A stretch of DNA of 64,000 nt from an uncultured Rhodospirillales bacterium. GTDB taxonomy: Bacteria; Pseudomonadota; Alphaproteobacteria; Acetobacterales; Acetobacteraceae. The notes beneath the pieces were generated by a model. It did not search any database and had not been told where the DNA came from. It was given only the letters and a program-made list of their open reading frames with translations. The position numbers and the translations under genes are program-made. Shown here piece after piece: positions 1 to 10,329 of this stretch (positions within the stretch are counted from its first letter, which is position 1; each line of letters starts with the position of its first letter). The stretch is taken from assembly GCA_903835235.1 (NCBI GenBank), contig CAILMF010000015.1:1-64000 (forward strand), given 5' to 3'.

Positions 1-2
1 AG

Positions 3-35
3 ACACTCTTTCCCTACACGACGCTCTTCCGATCT
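3..35 (+). other. Illumina read-1 sequencing adapter at contig end
   Basis: Bases 3-35 match the common Illumina TruSeq read-1 adapter, beginning ACACTCTTTCCCTACACGAC and ending CTTCCGATCT. Genomic sequence starts at about base 36, in the middle of tolA. This is untrimmed library sequence, not bacterial DNA, so any start codon or promoter proposed here would be false. Confidence 0.97.
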
Positions 36-554
36 CCCCCGGTGCCGCCGCCGCCCGAGCCGGGCCGCGCCCCCGGCACCGGCCAGACCCCGCCCCCGCC
101 GCGCCCGCAGGAGCGGAGCCAGTCCGTGCTCAGCACGCTGGAACGCCTGCGCCAGGAGCAGCAGCGGGAGCCGCCGCGCGCCCGGCCGACGCCGCCTTCC
201 GGCGCGCCGCAACAGGGCGGTGGCGCACCGACCGGCACGGCGGCGCTGACTGCTGGAGAAACGCGGGGCCTGGCCGACAAGATCGGCGAGTGCTGGAAGG
301 TGGATGCCGGCGCGCTGAACGTGCGCGAGATTGTGGTGGAACTGCGCGTGGACGTGGACGCTGGCGGCGTGGTCCGCAACGTCCGCCCCAATGGCACGGC
401 GCCCAGCGACCCGCGGGCGCGGATGGTGTTCGAGGCCGCGCGCCGCGCCCTGCTGGACCCCGCCTGCAACCCGCTGCCCTTGCCGGCGAACCGGCTGGCG
501 GCGCTGCGCGATACCGTGTTCCGCTTCAACCCGCGCGACCTTGGTTTACGTTGA
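36..554 (+). CDS. tolA: TolA C-terminal part (5' truncated)
   Basis: This is the C-terminal 172 or so residues of the cell-envelope integrity protein TolA, which links the inner-membrane TolQR motor to outer-membrane Pal. A Pro/Arg/Gln-rich linker (about residues 1-70 of the fragment) leads into the globular domain containing DKIGECWKVDAGAL and VVELRVDVDAGGVV, typical of alphaproteobacterial TolA domain III. The frame is open up to the adapter junction at base 36, so the GTG at 42 is not the true start. The N-terminal membrane anchor and helical domain II are missing. The assignment is supported by tolB and pal directly downstream. Confidence 0.88.
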   Translation, partial: PPVPPPPEPGRAPGTGQTPPPPRPQERSQSVLSTLERLRQEQQREPPRARPTPPSGAPQQGGGAPTGTAALTAGETRGLADKIGECWKVDAGALNVREIVVELRVDVDAGGVVRNVRPNGTAPSDPRARMVFEAARRALLDPACNPLPLPANRLAALRDTVFRFNPRDLGLR

Positions 555-647
555 TGCCGCAACAGGGTCTGCGTTGATGCCTCAGGACCGCCGGAATCTT
601 CCCCTATCAACTGCCGCGCTCACGGCAAAAGCCCTGACGAGGACGCC

Positions 648-1982
648 ATGACCATCATCAGTCGCCGCGCTGGCCTGCTCGGTGCCGCCGCACTCGCCGC
701 CTCCCGCGTTTCCACCGGCCGGGCGCAGACCTCGGTGGTGGACATCACCCGGGCGCGGACCGACCCGATCCCGATCGCCATCCCGTCCTTCGCCGGCCAG
801 GGTGACGCGCAGCGCATCGGCGCCGACATCGCCAATGTCGTGATCGCCAACCTGCGGGGGTCCGGCCTGTTCCGGCCAGTGGACCGCGCCGCCTTCATCC
901 AGACGCCGGAGGCCGCCGCTGCGCTGCCGCGCTTCCAGGACTGGCGCGTCATCGGCGCCCAGGCGCTGACCACGGGGCGGGCGGAAATGCTGGGCAACCG
1001 GCTGCGGGTGGAGTTCCGCCTTTGGGACGTGCTGCCGGAACAGCAGATCCAGGGCACCGCCTTCACCGGGGATGCCGCCAACTGGCGCCAGACCGCGCAT
1101 CTGATCAGCGACGTGATCTATGAGCGCCTGCTGGGCGAGAAGGGCTACTTCGACACCCGCGTGGTCTATGTGGCGGAAACCGGCCCGCGCGACCGCCGCG
1201 GCCGGCGCCTGGCCATCATGGACCAGGACGGCGCCAACAACCGCTTCCTGACCGATGGCAGCTTCCAGGTGCTGACCCCGCGCTTCCACCCGAATGCGCG
1301 GCAGATCGCCTTCATGAGCTACCAGCGCAACGAACCCCGGGTCTACCTGTTCAACCTGGACAGCGGCCGGCAGGAGGTGCTGGGCAGCTTCTCCGGCATG
1401 ACCCTCTCGCCGCGCTTCAGCCCGGATGGCCGCAACGTCATCATGTCCTCTACCCGCGGCGGCGACGCCAATGTCTACATCGTGGACCTGGCGACGCGGC
1501 GGGAACGCCAGCTGACCAGCGGCGGCGGGCTGGATGTTTCGCCCTGCTTCTCGCCGGATGGCCAGCAGGTGGTGTTCAACTCCGACCGTGGCGGCGACCA
1601 GCAGCTTTATGTGATGAGCGCGGATGGCGGGAATATCCGCCGCATCAGCTTCGGCCAGGGGCGCTACGCCACGCCGGTCTGGTCGCCGCGCGGCGACCTC
1701 ATCGCCTTCACCCGGTTCGGCCGCGGCAGCTTCGCCATCGGCGTCATGCGCCCGGACGGCTCGGGCGAACGCATCCTGACCGAGGGCTGGCAGATGGAAG
1801 GCCCGAGCTTCGCCCCCAACGGCCGGGTGATGATGTATTATCGGGAGACCCAGGCGCGCGACGCGCGGGGCAATGGCTATACGGCGCGGCTGTCTTCCAT
1901 CGACATCGCCGGCTTCAATGAGAAGCAGGTACTGACGCCAACGGACGCAACCGACCCCGCCTGGTCGCCCCTGCTGTCCTGA
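648..1982 (+). CDS. tolB: Tol-Pal system beta-propeller protein TolB
   Basis: Periplasmic TolB (444 aa) binds Pal and helps maintain the outer membrane and its constriction at division. Residues 1-26 form a signal sequence with a twin-arginine-like start (SRRAGLL), then the TolB N-terminal domain (about 30-135; [19 protein letters not shown]). WD40/PD40 repeats follow, seen as [31 protein letters not shown] and [17 protein letters not shown]. Length is normal. It lies 93 bp after tolA and is co-oriented with pal. The ATG at 648 follows a GAGGACGCC ribosome-binding region. Confidence 0.95.
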   Translation: MTIISRRAGLLGAAALAASRVSTGRAQTSVVDITRARTDPIPIAIPSFAGQGDAQRIGADIANVVIANLRGSGLFRPVDRAAFIQTPEAAAALPRFQDWRVIGAQALTTGRAEMLGNRLRVEFRLWDVLPEQQIQGTAFTGDAANWRQTAHLISDVIYERLLGEKGYFDTRVVYVAETGPRDRRGRRLAIMDQDGANNRFLTDGSFQVLTPRFHPNARQIAFMSYQRNEPRVYLFNLDSGRQEVLGSFSGMTLSPRFSPDGRNVIMSSTRGGDANVYIVDLATRRERQLTSGGGLDVSPCFSPDGQQVVFNSDRGGDQQLYVMSADGGNIRRISFGQGRYATPVWSPRGDLIAFTRFGRGSFAIGVMRPDGSGERILTEGWQMEGPSFAPNGRVMMYYRETQARDARGNGYTARLSSIDIAGFNEKQVLTPTDATDPAWSPLLS

Positions 1983-2029
1983 CGCCCAGGTGGAATACCC
2001 CCAGCACATGGCTGTGGCCGTAGTTTTGC

Positions 2030-2058
2030 TTGACCCCTCCCGGGGCGGGTTGTAACGG
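2030..2058 (+). promoter_or_regulatory. Possible pal promoter
   Basis: In the 131-bp tolB-pal gap, TTGACC at 2030-2035 lies 17 bp before TAACGG at 2053-2058, a sigma70-like arrangement. The -10 match is weak. The gap is long for a tight operon, so a separate pal promoter is plausible but unproven. Confidence 0.3.
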
Positions 2059-2113
2059 CCCGGCCCGGGTTCCGCGGCTTGGGGCCGCAGTTGCCTCGGA
2101 AGGATCGTAGACC

Positions 2114-2593
2114 ATGAACGTGAAGATTCTCGGCCTGTTTGCGGCCGTTGCCCTGCTCGGCGCCTGCGCCGAGACCGACCAGAACGCCGCCGCGACCGGC
2201 GGTGGCGCCGCCACCACGCCGGGTGCCGGCCCGCGCCCGGGCAGCCAGGAAGACCTGGTGGCCAATGTCGGTGATCGCGTGCTGTTCGGCTACGACAGCG
2301 CCACGCTGAGCCCCGAGGCCCGCGGCATCTCCGGCCGCCAGGCCGCCTGGCTGAAGCAGTACCCGCAGAACCAGGTGCAGATCGAAGGCCATGCCGACGA
2401 GCGCGGCACCCGCGAATACAACCTGGCGCTGGGCCAGCGCCGCGCCAATGCGGCGCGTGACGCGCTGGTCGCCGGCGGCATCGCCGGCAGCCGCGTCAGC
2501 ACCATCAGCTACGGCAAGGACCGCCCGGCCGCGCTGGGTTCGGACGACGCCTCCTGGGCGCAGAACCGCCGCGCCGTGACGGTCGTGCGCTGA
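2114..2593 (+). CDS. pal: Peptidoglycan-associated lipoprotein Pal
   Basis: Outer-membrane lipoprotein (159 aa) that tethers peptidoglycan and binds TolB. The N-terminus carries a lipobox, LLGAC, with lipidated Cys18. A short Ala/Gly/Pro-rich linker leads to an OmpA-like domain (about residues 50-159) with the peptidoglycan-binding signature IEGHADERGTREYNLALGQRR. The start is the ATG at 2114, preceded by GGAAGGA. The last codons and the stop are the first unit of a three-copy tandem repeat continuing downstream. Confidence 0.96.
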   Translation: MNVKILGLFAAVALLGACAETDQNAAATGGGAATTPGAGPRPGSQEDLVANVGDRVLFGYDSATLSPEARGISGRQAAWLKQYPQNQVQIEGHADERGTREYNLALGQRRANAARDALVAGGIAGSRVSTISYGKDRPAALGSDDASWAQNRRAVTVVR

Positions 2594-2657
2594 GCACGCC
2601 TGACGGTCCTGCGCTGAGCACGCCAGACAGTTTTGCGCTGAGCGTGCCTGACAGTCT
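2586..2657 (+). repeat. 24-bp tandem repeat (3 copies) spanning the pal stop codon
   Basis: Three imperfect 24-bp units start at 2586, 2610 and 2634. Each begins TGCGCTGAGC, so each contains the TGA that terminates pal in unit 1. Units 2 and 3 differ by a few substitutions and no indels. A decayed fourth unit may begin at 2658 (TGCGATGA). No gene is encoded. Confidence 0.9.
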
Positions 2658-2717
2658 TGCGATGAACCATCTCGGCCCGCACGCCACTAGGGCGTCGCGC
2701 TGAGCAACAGTGATCGG

Positions 2718-2742
2718 CGGCGGGGGCCACCCGCCCCCGCCG
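2718..2742 (+). terminator. GC-rich hairpin after pal
   Basis: A perfect 10-bp inverted repeat (CGGCGGGGGC / GCCCCCGCCG) with a 5-nt loop is followed by only a mildly T-containing tail (TTCGCGTTTA). It could terminate or attenuate tolB-pal transcription before cpoB. Function is inferred from structure only. Confidence 0.5.
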
Positions 2743-2771
2743 TTCGCGTTTAACGGTTCAGAGGCCCCGCC

Positions 2772-3671
2772 ATGCATCGCCCTTCGCTGCTGTCGGCCCT
2801 TCCGGCCGGCCTTCTTGCCACCGCGCTGCTGCTGGCGCCCAGCCTTGGGCGAGCCCAGGCGGAAAGCCGCGAGGGCATCTACCTGCAGAACCAGATCCTG
2901 GAGATGCGCCAGGAGCTGGAACAGTTGCGCGCCGCCGGGGCTGGCCGTGCCGCGCCGCCCGCCGCCGCCTCGCGCGGGGCCGCCCCCGCCGCCGGCCAGA
3001 ACGAGCTGGTGGCCCAGCTGCTGGACCGGGTGAACCAGTTGGAGGACGAAGTCCGCCGGCTGCGCGGCCGCGTGGAACAGCTGGAGTTCCGCAGCAACCA
3101 GCAGCAGCAGAATGTCGAGAAGCTGCAGGGCGACATGGATTATCGGCTTGGCCAGCTGGAAGGCCGCCCGGCCGGCGCCGCGCCGCCTGCCGCCGCCGCC
3201 ACCCCACTTGGTCGCCCGGCGACCAACCTGGTGCCCCCGCCCGGCGCGGTGCCGGTGCCGCCGCCAGCCGGCGGTGCCACGGCCCGCCCGGCCGAACGCG
3301 CCATAGCCGATGGCAATGCCGCCCTGGCCCGCCGCGACTACCCCGCCGCCGAGGCCGCGGCGCGCGAAGTGCTGGCCGTGCGCAACTCGCCGCGCGCCGC
3401 GGATGCGCAGCTGCTGCTGGCCGATGCCCTGCTGGGCAAGCGCGATTTCGGTGCCGCCGCGGTTGCCTTCGACGACGCCTACAAGCGCACCCGCACCAGC
3501 CCGCGCGCGCCGGAAGCCCTGCTGGGGCTGGCCAATGCCTTCATCGGCCTGGGCAGCAAGCGAGAGGCCTGCGAGACGCTGGACGACCTGCGCAGCAACC
3601 ATGGCCAGCAACTGCGCGGTGCGCTGGTGGAGCGCAACACCGAGGCGCGTCGCCGCGCCGGGTGCCGCTGA
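2772..3671 (+). CDS. cpoB: Tol-Pal accessory protein CpoB (YbgF)
   Basis: Periplasmic 299-aa protein that in other bacteria coordinates peptidoglycan synthesis with Tol-driven outer-membrane constriction. It has a signal peptide (about 1-26), then coiled-coil segments (ILEMRQELEQLR near 36-47 and VNQLEDEVRRLRGRVEQLEF near 86-106). A Pro/Ala linker and C-terminal TPR-like repeats (about 175-295, with QLLLADALLGKRDFGAAAVAFDDA) follow. The ATG at 2772 fits the signal peptide. It overlaps tilS by 10 bp, so the two are probably translationally coupled. Confidence 0.92.
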   Translation: MHRPSLLSALPAGLLATALLLAPSLGRAQAESREGIYLQNQILEMRQELEQLRAAGAGRAAPPAAASRGAAPAAGQNELVAQLLDRVNQLEDEVRRLRGRVEQLEFRSNQQQQNVEKLQGDMDYRLGQLEGRPAGAAPPAAAATPLGRPATNLVPPPGAVPVPPPAGGATARPAERAIADGNAALARRDYPAAEAAAREVLAVRNSPRAADAQLLLADALLGKRDFGAAAVAFDDAYKRTRTSPRAPEALLGLANAFIGLGSKREACETLDDLRSNHGQQLRGALVERNTEARRRAGCR

Positions 3672-4939
3672 CGCCCCTCGGGGAGGCGGAATTCGCCGCG
3701 CTGATGGCGCCGCTGGGGCCCTTCGGCCCCGCGCCCGCCCTGGCGGCCGGTGTCTCCGGCGGTCCGCACAGCCTGGCGCTGGCGGTGCTGGGCCAGCGTT
3801 GGGCGCAGGCCCGCGGCGGTGACCTGCTGGCGCTGGTGGTGGACCATGGCCTGCGCTCCGAAAGCGCCGCCGAGGCCGCCCATGTTATGGCCCTGCTGGC
3901 CCGGCAGCGGATCCGCGCCGAGTGCATCACCCTGGCCCTGCCGCCCGGCTCCGCGATGCAGGAACGTGCGCGCGAGGCCCGCATGGCGGCGTTGCTCGGC
4001 GCCTGCGCGCGGCATGGCCGGCCCTGGCTGCTGCTGGGCCAGCATCGGCTGGACCAGGCGGAGACGCTGCTGTTCCGGGCGCAGCGCGGCAGCGGCGATG
4101 CCGGGCTGGCGGCCATGGCGCCGCTGCGCTCCCGTGCCGAAGCCCTGCTGCTGCGACCGCTGCTGGCGGTGCCGCCGGCCCGGCTGGAAGCGCTACTCAC
4201 GGCTGCCGGCATCGCCCCGGTGCGCGACCCGTCCAACCTGGACCCGCGCTTTGCCCGCATCCGCCTGCGCCAGGCGCTGGACGACCCGGGCGGCGAGGGC
4301 GCTGGCGTCGCCGCCCTGGCCTTGGCCGCCGACGCCTTCGCCACGCGCGGAGCCCGGCAGGAGGCCGCCCTGGCCGAGCGCCTGGCGCAATGCGCGACGC
4401 TGCACCCCGAGGGGCATGCCGAGATCGACCCGGGGCTGTTGGGCACGGATGCGCTGGCGGAGTTGGCCTTGGCCCGGCTGGTGCGGCTGGTCTCCGGCGG
4501 CATCCATGCGCCCGCACGCGCGGCGGTGGCCGGGCTGCGGCGGCGCGGCGCCGGTACGCTGGCCGGCGCGGAACTGCGCGGCGGCCGGCGCTGGCGGTTG
4601 CAGCGGGAGGTCAGCGCCATGCAGGGCCCGGTGCCGGCCAGCCCCGATGCCCTGTGGGATGGCCGGTTCCGGCTGCTGGGGCCGGGCGCGGCGGGCCACA
4701 GCATTGCCGCCCTCGGGCGCCGGCCGCCGCCCGCCCTGCGTGCCGCCGGCCGCCATCTGCCGGCCGGCCTGTTGCCGACGCTGCCCGCGATCTTTTGTGA
4801 CGGATCGCTGGTTATGGTGCCCAGCCTGTTCTATCCTACGGCAGAAGCCTGTGCGCCCTTCCGCCTGGCCTTTGCCCCGGCGGGCGGTCCCGCCACCGGG
4901 CAGGGGGCGGCAATGCTGGGGGCATTTGCAGTCAATTAG
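3662..4939 (+). CDS. tilS: tRNA(Ile)-lysidine synthetase TilS with altered PP-loop
   Basis: TilS adds lysine to C34 of tRNA-Ile(CAU) using ATP. The family is clear from VDHGLRSESAAEAAHVM and from QAETLLFRAQRGSG, and from its position between cpoB and ftsH. Two normally acidic positions differ: the SGGxDS PP-loop reads SGGPHS (about residues 31-36), and the HxDDQAET motif reads HRLDQAET (near 130). Length (425 aa) is normal and there is no frameshift. The GTG at 3662 is the likely start; a CTG at 3668 also overlaps the cpoB TGA as CTGA. It should be essential, so the substitutions are either tolerated in this lineage or signal changed chemistry. Confidence 0.85.
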   Translation: MPLTPLGEAEFAALMAPLGPFGPAPALAAGVSGGPHSLALAVLGQRWAQARGGDLLALVVDHGLRSESAAEAAHVMALLARQRIRAECITLALPPGSAMQERAREARMAALLGACARHGRPWLLLGQHRLDQAETLLFRAQRGSGDAGLAAMAPLRSRAEALLLRPLLAVPPARLEALLTAAGIAPVRDPSNLDPRFARIRLRQALDDPGGEGAGVAALALAADAFATRGARQEAALAERLAQCATLHPEGHAEIDPGLLGTDALAELALARLVRLVSGGIHAPARAAVAGLRRRGAGTLAGAELRGGRRWRLQREVSAMQGPVPASPDALWDGRFRLLGPGAAGHSIAALGRRPPPALRAAGRHLPAGLLPTLPAIFCDGSLVMVPSLFYPTAEACAPFRLAFAPAGGPATGQGAAMLGAFAVN

Positions 4940-5059
4940 CGGGTGCGGCCATTCAATGATCGGGTCCGCAACCCTATCTTGATGATATCCAGGGCTAAGG
5001 GAGCGGCACCGCGAGGTGCCTGACCCGTTCAGGCCTCGGCAAAGACGGGAAAAGCATCG

Positions 5060-6982
<1,923 letters not shown>

Positions 6983-6999
6983 ACCGGCGGGACGCCAAG

Positions 7000-7028
7000 A
7001 TCGGGCGGGGGCACCACCCCCGCCCGAT
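7000..7028 (+). terminator. Hairpin after ftsH
   Basis: A perfect 12-bp inverted repeat (ATCGGGCGGGGG / CCCCCGCCCGAT) with a 5-nt loop lies 18 bp after the ftsH stop and 22 bp before folP. It has no strong U-tract. It is probably a terminator or attenuator between the two genes. Confidence 0.6.
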
Positions 7029-7049
7029 GCAATTCCAGGGCATGACCGC

Positions 7050-8093
7050 ATGACCGAACGCTGGCTTGAACCGCTCGGCCTCGTGGCCGGCCCCGCCGCC
7101 TTCCACGCCGTGCGCGCCGGCCATGGCCTGCCGTTGCAGGGTGGCCCGGCCGCCTTCCTGATGGCGCGGCTGATCCAGGACGGCCAGGACCTGGGCGTGC
7201 AGCGCGTGGCCGAGCTGACCGGCGACTGGGACCAGGCGCTGGACCGGCTGACCCGCCGCCCACCGGCCTTTGCCGGGCTGGCCACCGAGGGGCGCCCGCT
7301 GGTCATGGGCATCGTCAACGTCACGCCGGACAGTTTTTCCGGCGACGGCCTGGCCGAGATCGACGCCGCCATCGCCCATGGCCATGCCCTGCTGGAAGCC
7401 GGCGCCGACCTGCTGGATGTCGGCGGCGAGTCGACCCGCCCCGGCTCCCACCCGGTGCCGCCGGAGGAGGAGGCCCGCCGCCTGCTGCCGGTGGTGCGCG
7501 ACCTGGCCAAGGCGGCGACGGTTTCGGTGGACACGCGCAACGCCGCGACCATGGCCGCCTGCCTGGAAGCCGGCGCCGAGATCGTCAACGACATCACCGC
7601 GCTGCGCCATGACCGGGACGCGCTGCGGGTGGTGACTCAGGCCCGCGCCCCCGTGGTGCTGATGCACATGCTGGGGATGGACCCCCGCACCATGCAGCAG
7701 AACCCGCAATACCAGGACGTTGCGCTTGAGGTCGCCCGCTTCCTGCGGGACCGGGTGGAGACGCTGGAGCGCCTGGGCATCCCGCGCGGGCGCATCGCGG
7801 TGGACCCGGGCATCGGCTTCGGCAAGACGGTCGCGCACAACCTGGCGCTGCTGGAACGCCTGCCGCTGCTGGCGGGGCTGGGCTGCCGCATCCTGGTCGG
7901 CGCCTCCCGCAAGGCTTTCATCGGCCGCCTGGGCGGGGAAGCCACGGCTGGCCGGCGCGCCGCCGGCAGCGTTGCCGCCGCGCTGGCCGCCACCGCCCGC
8001 GGCGCCAGCATCCTGCGGGTGCACGACGTGGCCGAGACGGTGCAGGCGCTGAAGGTCTGGGCCGCCTGCGAAACCGGCAGCGACGCGGATTAA
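7050..8093 (+). CDS. folP: Dihydropteroate synthase FolP
   Basis: Condenses p-aminobenzoate with the pterin pyrophosphate to give dihydropteroate in folate synthesis; the sulfonamide target. The TIM-barrel core begins at MGIVNVTPDSFSGDGL (about residue 86) and includes DVGGESTRPGS, NDITALR and DPGIGFGK, ending with VGASRKAFIG. The first 85 or so residues are an N-terminal extension, so the protein is long (347 aa). The start is the ATG at 7050; the ATG at 7042 is out of frame and reads only three codons (ATG ACC GCA) before a stop. Confidence 0.94.
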   Translation: MTERWLEPLGLVAGPAAFHAVRAGHGLPLQGGPAAFLMARLIQDGQDLGVQRVAELTGDWDQALDRLTRRPPAFAGLATEGRPLVMGIVNVTPDSFSGDGLAEIDAAIAHGHALLEAGADLLDVGGESTRPGSHPVPPEEEARRLLPVVRDLAKAATVSVDTRNAATMAACLEAGAEIVNDITALRHDRDALRVVTQARAPVVLMHMLGMDPRTMQQNPQYQDVALEVARFLRDRVETLERLGIPRGRIAVDPGIGFGKTVAHNLALLERLPLLAGLGCRILVGASRKAFIGRLGGEATAGRRAAGSVAAALAATARGASILRVHDVAETVQALKVWAACETGSDAD

Positions 8094-8120
8094 TGGATTT
8101 TGGCCCATTGCTTGATTAGT

Positions 8121-8135
8121 CATGGTGCAACCATG
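8121..8135. promoter_or_regulatory. Short palindrome upstream of glmM
   Basis: CATGGT and ACCATG are separated by 3 nt, 18 bp before the glmM ATG. It could be an operator half-site pair or a weak RNA hairpin next to the ribosome-binding region. No known regulator site is recognised. Confidence 0.25.
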
Positions 8136-8152
8136 CGCTTAGGCCTGCTGAC

Positions 8153-9535
8153 ATGAACCACACCTCCGCCTCCATCGTGACCCCGCCCACCCGGCGCCTG
8201 TTCGGCACCGATGGCATTCGCGGCAAGGCCAATGTCGCGCCGATGGACGCCAGCACCGCGCTGCGCCTGGGCCAGGCCGCCGGCATGTTCTTCAACCGCG
8301 GCAGCCATCGGCACCGCGTGGTCATCGGCAAGGACACCCGCCTCTCCGGCTACCTGATGGAAGCGGCGCTGGCCGCCGGCTTCATCGGCGCCGGCATGGA
8401 CGTGGTGCTGCTCGGCCCGCTGCCGACGCCGGCCGTGGCGCTGCTGACCCGCAGCATGCGCGCCGACCTCGGCGTGATGATCAGCGCCAGCCACAACCCC
8501 TATGAGGATAACGGCATCAAGCTGTTCGGCCCGGATGGGCTGAAGCTGTCGGACGCGCAGGAGGCCGAGATCGAGTCGCTGATGGCCGGCGACCTCAGCG
8601 CAGCCATGGTGCCGCCGGCCAAGCTCGGCCGCGCCAGCCGCATGGATGACAGCGCCGGCCGCTATATCGAGGCGGTGAAGTCGGCCGTGCCGCGCGGGCT
8701 GACGCTGGAAGGGCTGCGGATCGTGGTCGATTGCGCCCATGGCGCCGCCTACAAGGTGGCGCCGACGGTGCTGTGGGAACTGGGGGCCGAGGTGGTTTCC
8801 ATCGGCGTGGCGCCGGATGGTTTCAACATCAACAAGGGCGTCGGCAGCACCGCCCCGGCGCAGTTGGCCGCCCTGGTGAAGGAGCGCCGCGCCGACCTGG
8901 GCATTGCGCTGGATGGCGACGCCGACCGCCTGGTGCTGGTGGATGAGGAAGGCAGCGTCATCGACGGCGACCAGATCCTGGCGCTGATCGCCAGCAGCTG
9001 GCACGCCCGCGGCGCGCTGCGCGGCGGCGAGGTGGTGGCCACCGTGATGTCCAACATGGGGCTGGAGCGCTTCCTGAAGCAGCGTGGCCTGGGCCTGCAA
9101 CGCACGCCCGTCGGCGACCGCTATGTCGGCGAACGCATGCGCGAGCAGGGCTGCAACCTCGGCGGCGAGCAGTCCGGCCATGTGATCATGAGCGACTTTG
9201 GCACCACCGGTGACGGGTTGATCGCGGCGTTGCAGGTGCTGGCGGTGCTGGTGGAACAGCGGCGCCCGGCCAGCCAGGTGCTGAACTGCTTCACCCCGCT
9301 GCCGCAGCGCCTGGTGAACATCCGCTTCGCCGGCCCCAGCCCGCTGAAGGACCCCGCCGTACAGGAAGCGATCCGCGAGCAGGAGGCCCTGCTGGGCGAC
9401 CGTGGTCGCGTGCTGATCCGCGCCAGCGGGACCGAGCCGCTGATCCGCGTGATGGTGGAAGCCGAGGACCAGGCCCTGATGGACGAGACGGTGGAATTGC
9501 TGGCCGACCTCATCCGGGCGAAGACGCGCGCATGA
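8153..9535 (+). CDS. glmM: Phosphoglucosamine mutase GlmM
   Basis: Interconverts glucosamine-6-phosphate and glucosamine-1-phosphate for UDP-GlcNAc, peptidoglycan and LPS synthesis. This 460-aa protein has the N-terminal [14 protein letters not shown] motif, the phosphoserine loop [15 protein letters not shown] (about 109-123) and the Mg-binding loop DGDADR (about 254-259). It also has GEQSGH and the C-terminal phosphate-binding [12 protein letters not shown]. It follows folP, a common pairing, and overlaps thiD by ATGA, implying coupled translation. Confidence 0.97.
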   Translation: MNHTSASIVTPPTRRLFGTDGIRGKANVAPMDASTALRLGQAAGMFFNRGSHRHRVVIGKDTRLSGYLMEAALAAGFIGAGMDVVLLGPLPTPAVALLTRSMRADLGVMISASHNPYEDNGIKLFGPDGLKLSDAQEAEIESLMAGDLSAAMVPPAKLGRASRMDDSAGRYIEAVKSAVPRGLTLEGLRIVVDCAHGAAYKVAPTVLWELGAEVVSIGVAPDGFNINKGVGSTAPAQLAALVKERRADLGIALDGDADRLVLVDEEGSVIDGDQILALIASSWHARGALRGGEVVATVMSNMGLERFLKQRGLGLQRTPVGDRYVGERMREQGCNLGGEQSGHVIMSDFGTTGDGLIAALQVLAVLVEQRRPASQVLNCFTPLPQRLVNIRFAGPSPLKDPAVQEAIREQEALLGDRGRVLIRASGTEPLIRVMVEAEDQALMDETVELLADLIRAKTRA

Positions 9536-10329
9536 AGGGCCGCGTCCTCATCGTCGCGGGCAGCGACAGTGGCGGCGGCGCCGGCATCCAGGCCGACATC
9601 AAGGCCGTGACCGCGCTGGGTGGCTTCGCCGCCACCGCCATCACCGCGCTGACGGCGCAGAACACGCTGGGCGTGCATGGCGTGCTGCCCATTCCGCTGG
9701 ACTTCATCCGCCAGCAGATGCGCGTGGTGCTGGAGGATATCGGCGCCGACGCCATCAAGACCGGCATGCTTCACGACAGCGCCACCATCGAGGCGGTCTG
9801 CGCGGAATTGCCGCCGGACACGCCGTTGGTGGCGGACCCCGTCATGGTCGCCAAGGGCGGCCACGCGCTGTTGCAGGACCAGGCCGTCAGCACGCTGAAG
9901 CGCCTGCTGCTGCCCCGCGCCACGCTGCTGACGCCGAACCTGCCGGAAGCCGAGGTGCTGACCGGGCTCAGCATCCGCACCGCCGAGGACATGCCCGCCG
10001 CCGCCCGCGCGCTGCTGGCCATGGGCGCCCGCGCCGTGCTGCTGAAGGGCGGCCATCTGCAAGGCCCCCGCGTGCTGGACCTGCTGGCCACGCCCGAGGG
10101 CATCCACGCCTTCGAGGGCGAGCGCGTCGCCACTCGCCACACCCATGGCACCGGCTGCACCCTGGCCACCGCGGTGGCCGCCGGCCTGGCGCAGCAGCTT
10201 TCCCTGCACGACGCGGTGGCCCGCGCCCGCGCCTATGTGCTGGCCGCCATCAAGGCGGCGCCCGGCTACGGCGCCGGCCACGGCCCGCTGGACCACGGCG
10301 TGACCGTGGACCTGGGGAGGCTGGCATGA
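9532..10329 (+). CDS. thiD: Hydroxymethylpyrimidine / HMP-phosphate kinase ThiD
   Basis: Phosphorylates HMP and HMP-P for thiamine synthesis and salvage (265 aa, PfkB/ribokinase-like fold). The N-terminal [16 protein letters not shown] and the C-terminal anion-hole motif [17 protein letters not shown] are diagnostic. The start ATG overlaps the glmM stop (ATGA), and the stop overlaps the next start in the same way. No thiamine riboswitch is present, so expression probably follows glmM. Confidence 0.95.
   Translation: MKGRVLIVAGSDSGGGAGIQADIKAVTALGGFAATAITALTAQNTLGVHGVLPIPLDFIRQQMRVVLEDIGADAIKTGMLHDSATIEAVCAELPPDTPLVADPVMVAKGGHALLQDQAVSTLKRLLLPRATLLTPNLPEAEVLTGLSIRTAEDMPAAARALLAMGARAVLLKGGHLQGPRVLDLLATPEGIHAFEGERVATRHTHGTGCTLATAVAAGLAQQLSLHDAVARARAYVLAAIKAAPGYGAGHGPLDHGVTVDLGRLA

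Noticed and set aside
3668-3671. CTG start for tilS overlapping the cpoB stop
   Set aside because: A GTG two codons upstream gives the same protein plus two residues and is a commoner start, so it is preferred.
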